Shown here: positions 60,009 to 64,000 of the stretch, one piece after another
Layout: every line of letters begins with the position of its first letter
Numbering within the stretch: the stretch's first letter is position 1
NCBI RefSeq assembly: GCF_900110535.1
Contig: NZ_FOJA01000001.1
Span: 1-64,000, forward strand
Reading direction: 5' to 3'
Length of the DNA stretch: 64,000 bases
From: Halobacterium jilantaiense
GTDB taxonomy: Archaea > Halobacteriota > Halobacteria > Halobacteriales > Halobacteriaceae
Position numbers and translations under genes: made by a program
The notes under the pieces: generated by a model
The model's input: only the letters and a program-made list of their open reading frames with translations
The model's database searches: none
What the model was told of the DNA's origin: nothing

Positions 60009-60482
60009 ATGACTCTGGAAGGCCTCGACGACCTCGACCGGACGATTCTGCACTCACTCCAGGCCGACGCGCGCGGCACCTCCTCGCAGGACATCGCCGA
60101 CGAGGCGGGGGTCTCGGCGAGCACGGTCCGGAACCGCATCAGCCGCCTCGAGGAGCGCGGCATCATCACGGGCTACCACGCGGACGTGGACTACGAGCAG
60201 GCGGGCTACCAGCTGTACACGCTCATCGTCTGTACGGCCCCGGTGCCGCGACGCGAGGAGCTGGCGGCCGAGGCGGTCGACGTCCCCGGCGTGGTGCGCG
60301 TCGAGGAGGTGATGACGGGGGCCGAGAACGTCCACGTGTTCGCGGTCGGCCGGGACAGCGACGACCTCAGCCGTATCGGCCGGGACCTCGACGACCTCGG
60401 GCTGGAGGTCGCCGACGAGGACATCCTCCGGAGCGTCCACTCCGGCCCGTTCGAGGGGTTCGACACCAAAAACGAATCGTAA
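60009..60482 (+). CDS. Lrp/AsnC-family transcriptional regulator
   Basis: The 157-residue protein has the Lrp winged helix (about 7-60, DRTILHSLQADARGTSSQDIADEAGVSASTVRNRI in outline) and a ligand-binding RAM-like domain (about 70-145). It lies upstream of a stand-alone NAD-binding protein and an amino-acid permease, its likely targets. A GTTTTTGCGG TATA-like box (59979-59988) lies 25 bases before the ATG. The intergenic A+T-rich stretch at 60477-60531 holds a second promoter for the next genes. Confidence 0.9.
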   Translation: MTLEGLDDLDRTILHSLQADARGTSSQDIADEAGVSASTVRNRISRLEERGIITGYHADVDYEQAGYQLYTLIVCTAPVPRREELAAEAVDVPGVVRVEEVMTGAENVHVFAVGRDSDDLSRIGRDLDDLGLEVADEDILRSVHSGPFEGFDTKNES

Positions 60483-60520
60483 TAATATTCCTTATATTTC
60501 CACGGGCGAGCAGAAAATAC

Positions 60521-60531
60521 GGTTACTTTAT
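60521..60531 (+). promoter_or_regulatory. TATA box for the NAD-binding protein and permease
   Basis: GGTTACTTTAT follows an A+T-rich stretch of about 40 bases. It predicts a transcript start near 60553, which would make GTG at 60555 a leaderless start or leave a 40-base leader before the ATG at 60594. Confidence 0.5.
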
Positions 60532-60593
60532 GCGGTTTCGTCTACAAGCAGGGGGTGAGACGCGGCCAGCCGAACCGGCGGCCGCCACACACC

Positions 60594-61022
60594 ATGACCA
60601 GACCACGAGACACCACCGACGCGCCCCGACTGCCGACCGACGGGACCATCTTCGTCGTCGAGGGCGGGGCCGTCGGCCACGAGGTGGCGACCCGGCTGTC
60701 GGCGTCGGGCAAGTCGGTGACCCACGTCACAACCACCCCACAGACCGACGCGGCACCGAGTTTCGACGTCCACGTCACCGAGACGCTGGCGGCGGACTCA
60801 CTCGACGCAGCCGGCCTCCGCGACGCTAGCGCGGTTGTCATCCTCGGCTCCGACGACGCCCGGAACTTCCTCGTCGCCCAGCTCGCTCATGCGCGCTTCG
60901 GCGTCGACCGGGTGGTTGCCCGCGTCGACGACCCGGACCGCAAACCGCTGTTCGAGCGCCAGGGCGTCGACGTCGTCTGCGCGACCCAGGCCATCGCACA
61001 CACGGCCGTCGAACTGTGGTGA
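60594..61022 (+). CDS. stand-alone TrkA-N (RCK-N) NAD-binding protein
   Basis: The 142-residue protein is a single Rossmann domain (TIFVVEGGAVGHEVATRL, about 17-35; DASAVVILGSDDARNFLVAQLA, about 77-98; VARVDDPD) as in the regulators of potassium and amino-acid transporters. It lacks the RCK-C half. Upstream of an APC permease it probably gates or stabilises that transporter. The first glycine motif GGAVGHEVA is a slight variant of GxGxxG. The start is uncertain, with GTG at 60555 as alternative. Confidence 0.83.
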   Translation: MTRPRDTTDAPRLPTDGTIFVVEGGAVGHEVATRLSASGKSVTHVTTTPQTDAAPSFDVHVTETLAADSLDAAGLRDASAVVILGSDDARNFLVAQLAHARFGVDRVVARVDDPDRKPLFERQGVDVVCATQAIAHTAVELW

Positions 61023-61095
61023 CCGACGCTCCAGTGGCCGACCGGACAGCACCGACAGCACGACTATCCACCCCGAAGCGACCCACTCTCTCCCA

Positions 61096-63285
61096 ATGAA
61101 GACACTCGAACGCGACCTCGGAATCGGAGCAGTATTCGCCATCAGCGTCGGCGCGATGATCGGCAGCGGCATCTTCATCCTGCCGGCGCTCGCGCTGAAG
61201 ATTGCCGGCCCGGCCGTCGTCGTCGCCTACCTGCTCGCGGGCCTGCTGGTCGTCCCGGCCGCCCTCTCGAAGTCCGAGATGGCGACCGCGATGCCGGAGG
61301 CCGGCGGCACCTACCTCTACATCGAGCGCGGCATGGGGCCCCTGCTCGGCACCGTCGCCGGTGTCGGCACCTGGTTCTCGCTGTCGTTCAAGAGCGCGCT
61401 CGCGCTCGTCGGCGGCGTCCCCTACCTCGTGCTGTTGTTCGACCTCCCCGTGAAGCCCGTCGCGATCGGGCTGGCGGCGTTCCTCGTCGTCGTGAACCTC
61501 GTCGGCGCGAAACAGACCGGCCGCCTCCAGACGATTATCGTCTCCGTCATGCTCGTCGCGCTCGGCTGGTTCGTCGCCGGTAGCGCCGGCAAGGTCCAGC
61601 AGGCGAACTACCAGAACTTCTTCGCCGGCGGCTGGGAGGGCCTGCTCGCCGCGACCGGCCTCGTGTTCGTCTCCTACGCGGGCGTCACGAAGGTCGCCAG
61701 CGTCGCCGAGGAGGTCGAGAACCCCGGCCGGAACATCCCGCTTGGCATCCTCGGGTCGCTGGTGTTCACCACGCTGCTGTACGTCGGCATCGTCGCCGTG
61801 ATGGTCGGCGTCACCGACGCCGGCACGGTCGCGGGCTCCGCCACGCCGGTCGCAGTCGCCGCCGAGGCCACGCTCGGCGAGTGGGGCGTCTACGCCGTCA
61901 TCGGGGCCGCCCTGCTCGCGCTGGTCTCGACGGCGAACGCCGGCATCCTGTCGTCCTCGCGGTACCCGTTCGCGATGAGCCGCGACAAGCTCGCGCCGCC
62001 GACGTTCGCCGAGATTCACGAGCGTTTCGGCACGCCGACGACCGCCATCACGCTCACGGGCGCGGTCGTGCTCGTGCTCATCGCGTTCGTCCCCATCCTC
62101 GAAATCGCGAAGCTCGCCAGCGCGTTCCAGATTCTCGTCTTCGTGCTGGTGAACGTCGCGCTCGTCGCGTTCCGCGAGGGGTCGACCGAGGACTACGACC
62201 CCGAGTTCACGGCACCGCTGTACCCCTGGATGCAGGTGTTCGGGGTCCTCAGCGGCCTCGCTCTGCTCACCCAGATGGGGCTCGTCGCGCTCGGCGGTGC
62301 CGTCGTCATCACCGCCGGGAGCGTGGTCTGGTACGTCGTCTACGCCCGGCCGCGCATCCGCCGGGAGGGAGCCGCGACCGACGTCATCCGGCGACGCCTC
62401 GGCCGCGACGTGCTCACGGAGACCGCGGACGCCGTCGGAGCACTCGACGCGCCCGGCGACACGCCCGAGGTGCTGGTGGCGCTCACCCGGGACGCGACCG
62501 AGGAGCGCGAACGCTCGCTGCTCTCGCTGGCCGCCGACCTCGTGCGACCGACCGACGGCAGGGTCGTCGTCGTGCGGTTCGACGAGGTGCCCGACCAGAC
62601 GCCCCTCGACCACGCCGCGGAGGTCCAGTCCCCGGCCGACGTGCGCTTCGAGGCGCAGACCGAGGGCCTCAGCGCGGAGTTCGATGTCGACGTGGAGTAC
62701 GGCGAAATCGTCAGCCACGACACCAAGCGCGCCATCGTGAACTTCGCCGACCACCGCGGCGTCGAGACCGTCGTCGCCGAACACGAGCGCCTGCGCCTCC
62801 GCTCGCGGCTGCTCGGCGACCCCATCGACTGGGTCGTCAGGCACGCCCCGTGTGACGTGTTGCTCGTGGAGAACCGCGGCTACGACAGCCCGCAGAACGT
62901 CGTTCTGGAGGGCGACGGCGGTCCCTACGACCCCGCGACGGTCGCCGTCGCGGACACGCTCGCCGGCGCGGCGGCCGGCCACGTCACGCTCCGGTTCCCG
63001 CTGTCCGAGACCCACCCGGACACGCGCCAGGCGACCATCCACGCCTATCAGGACGAACTCGCGGGCCTGCTGTCGGCACCGGTCCGGACCGCCGACCTGC
63101 GGCCGGACGGCGGACAGACCCCCGACCCGGACGTGGTCGTCCGCACCGGCTTCCGGCAGCGCGTCGGCGGCGGCCGCGGCGACCACACGCCCACGGCCGT
63201 CGACTGCACGGAGGTCACAGTCTACCCGCACGAGTCCCGGCAGCCCGGACTGCTCCGCCGGCTCGCCGAGCGGCTCGTGTTCTGA
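61096..63285 (+). CDS. APC-family amino-acid permease with fused universal stress domains
   Basis: The 729-residue protein has 12 transmembrane helices (to about residue 415) with the APC signature GAMIGSGIFILPA (about 19-31) and a conserved FVSYAGVTKVASVAEEVENPGRNIP (about 195-220). A cytoplasmic extension carries two UspA-like folds (about 455-595 and 610-700, with DTKRAIVNFADHRGVETVVAEH in the first). Haloarchaeal cationic amino-acid transporters are built this way. The NAD-binding protein and Lrp regulator upstream complete a transport cassette. The substrate is inferred. Confidence 0.9.
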   Translation: MKTLERDLGIGAVFAISVGAMIGSGIFILPALALKIAGPAVVVAYLLAGLLVVPAALSKSEMATAMPEAGGTYLYIERGMGPLLGTVAGVGTWFSLSFKSALALVGGVPYLVLLFDLPVKPVAIGLAAFLVVVNLVGAKQTGRLQTIIVSVMLVALGWFVAGSAGKVQQANYQNFFAGGWEGLLAATGLVFVSYAGVTKVASVAEEVENPGRNIPLGILGSLVFTTLLYVGIVAVMVGVTDAGTVAGSATPVAVAAEATLGEWGVYAVIGAALLALVSTANAGILSSSRYPFAMSRDKLAPPTFAEIHERFGTPTTAITLTGAVVLVLIAFVPILEIAKLASAFQILVFVLVNVALVAFREGSTEDYDPEFTAPLYPWMQVFGVLSGLALLTQMGLVALGGAVVITAGSVVWYVVYARPRIRREGAATDVIRRRLGRDVLTETADAVGALDAPGDTPEVLVALTRDATEERERSLLSLAADLVRPTDGRVVVVRFDEVPDQTPLDHAAEVQSPADVRFEAQTEGLSAEFDVDVEYGEIVSHDTKRAIVNFADHRGVETVVAEHERLRLRSRLLGDPIDWVVRHAPCDVLLVENRGYDSPQNVVLEGDGGPYDPATVAVADTLAGAAAGHVTLRFPLSETHPDTRQATIHAYQDELAGLLSAPVRTADLRPDGGQTPDPDVVVRTGFRQRVGGGRGDHTPTAVDCTEVTVYPHESRQPGLLRRLAERLVF

Positions 63286-63313
63286 GCCGGCAGCCGGTCG
63301 CGGGTCCAGTCGC

Positions 63314-63898
63314 TCAGAAGAACGCGTCGGCGCGCTCGCCGCTGGGCTCCCCCAGTCGAGCGGGCCGCTCCGCGAACCACGCGGCACCGTTCACTTCGCT
63401 GGCCTGCACGGCGACGCTGCCGCCGGTGTACTCCGCGTCGAAGTAGACGTGCAGTGTGTGACTCACCCGGCCGTCGGCGTCGTCCTCGCTGCGCCACCGG
63501 CAGCGGTTGAGGTGCCAGAGGCCGGCAATCTCGCAGTCGACGCCCGCCTCCTCTCGGGTCTCTCGGACGGCCGCGTCCTCGACGGACTCCTCGCCCTCTA
63601 GGCCGCCGCCCGGGACGCCCCACGCTGACTCTCCCCGCGGCAGAACGAGCAGCGCGCGCTCACGGTCCTCGACGCCGCCGCTGTACGACTCGCTGCGCTC
63701 GGCGGCCTGCTCCGGGGCGCGCACGGTCCACGTGTACGCGCTCCCGACGTAGCCGTCGCGTGCGTTCTCGACGTACTCGGGGAACGCGCCGGCCTCCACC
63801 TCGACTGTCTCCTCGCTGACGGGGACCGGCCCGTACTCGGCCCGCAGCCGTTCGACCTGTTCGTCGACGAACCCGCGGTTGAGGTGTTCGCTGGACAC
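63314..63898 (-). CDS. NUDIX hydrolase with N-terminal extension
   Basis: The 194-residue protein has an intact Nudix box (GGGLEGEESVEDAAVRETREEAG, about residues 102-124, split here only by description) for metal-dependent hydrolysis of nucleoside diphosphate-X. The N-terminal 65 residues form an extra helical part. The GTG at 63898 is the only suitable start. Substrate cannot be told from the box. It is convergent with the permease. Confidence 0.88.
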   Translation of the reverse strand: MSSEHLNRGFVDEQVERLRAEYGPVPVSEETVEVEAGAFPEYVENARDGYVGSAYTWTVRAPEQAAERSESYSGGVEDRERALLVLPRGESAWGVPGGGLEGEESVEDAAVRETREEAGVDCEIAGLWHLNRCRWRSEDDADGRVSHTLHVYFDAEYTGGSVAVQASEVNGAAWFAERPARLGEPSGERADAFF

Positions 63899-63991
63899 GG
63901 CTGGACACACCGTGTTGGCGTCCGTGCAAGTAGCTTCCGCCGACCGCGCACTCCCGAAACGCTCTTTCGCCGTCCGACCGACGACCACACG

Positions 63992-64000
63992 ATGGACTCA
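63992..64000 (+). CDS. possible start of a gene cut by the window end
   Basis: ATGGACTCA ends the window. A CTCTTTCGC TATA-like sequence at about 63962-63970 lies 26 bases before it. Three codons are not enough to identify it. Confidence 0.3.

Noticed and set aside
60838..63387. 849-codon minus-strand frame opposite the permease
   Set aside because: It is a low-complexity shadow. The plus strand encodes a clear APC permease with UspA domains.
1..64000. CRISPR arrays, insertion-sequence transposases, integrase-type attachment sites, prophage genes
   Set aside because: None was seen. The repeats found are short regulatory or origin elements and one MITE-like structure. The tRNA genes have no adjacent integrase or repeated 3' end.

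Overview
The window is haloarchaeal chromosomal DNA. The evidence is high G+C, strongly acidic predicted proteins, many start codons preceded at about 25-30 bases by a TATA-like box with no Shine-Dalgarno (leaderless mRNAs), and signature families such as TrmB-like, HTH-10 (Bat-type) and HalX regulators, halocyanin, UPF0179 and small haloarchaeal DUF proteins. It looks like a Halobacteriales genome, perhaps near Halobacterium. The genus is inference. No insertion-sequence transposase, CRISPR array or rRNA is visible. Two tRNA genes (Thr-UGU, Ser-UGA) are present.

Layout. 1-12.7 kb: two copies of an RND/MMPL exporter plus TrmB-like regulator pair (the first cut by the window edge), with a TetR regulator, a small membrane protein, a truncated HtpX, MsrB, an esterase, an HxlR regulator and several small conserved proteins between them. 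12.8-20.2 kb: a MoxR ATPase convergent with a transglutaminase, DUF7269-like, DUF58, membrane-protein operon. 20.3-22.6 kb: an Lrp/TRASH metal-responsive regulator, and a serine hydrolase flanked by two fragments of a copper-binding HMA gene that share a 20-base direct repeat. 22.7-34 kb: MsrA and a denitrification island. The island holds a pyridoxamine-oxidase-like protein, three DUF2249 proteins, a cupin, an HTH-10 regulator, a heme-copper-oxidase-I-like membrane protein, NirK, an unrecognised 184-residue protein, two radical SAM/SPASM proteins with a small partner, a two-domain multicopper oxidase and halocyanin. 34.5-42.7 kb: SOD, acyl-CoA dehydrogenase, a histidine kinase, tRNA-Thr, Pgk, a CBS protein, uridine kinase and an ACR3/BASS-type transporter. 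42.7-45.5 kb: a candidate replication origin built around orc1/cdc6. 45.5-64 kb: housekeeping and metabolism (UDG, AroC, an IMPDH-like protein, AroA, TyrA, a Pep/Xaa-Pro peptidase, an Rsm22-like methyltransferase), signalling proteins, an amino-acid permease operon and a NUDIX hydrolase.

The two strongest higher-order signals are regulatory. First, a CGAA-N4-TTCG inverted repeat recurs in the denitrification island. Before five transcription units it lies exactly 38 bases from the annotated start codon, which defines a regulon probably run by the HTH-10 protein. Second, six 22-base ORB-like elements are arranged as mirror images on the two sides of orc1/cdc6, three on each side.

Three shikimate/aromatic-pathway genes (aroC, aroA and a TyrA-like dehydrogenase) lie within about 10 kb of each other but in separate transcription units. 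All family assignments are from reading the translations. No search was run.
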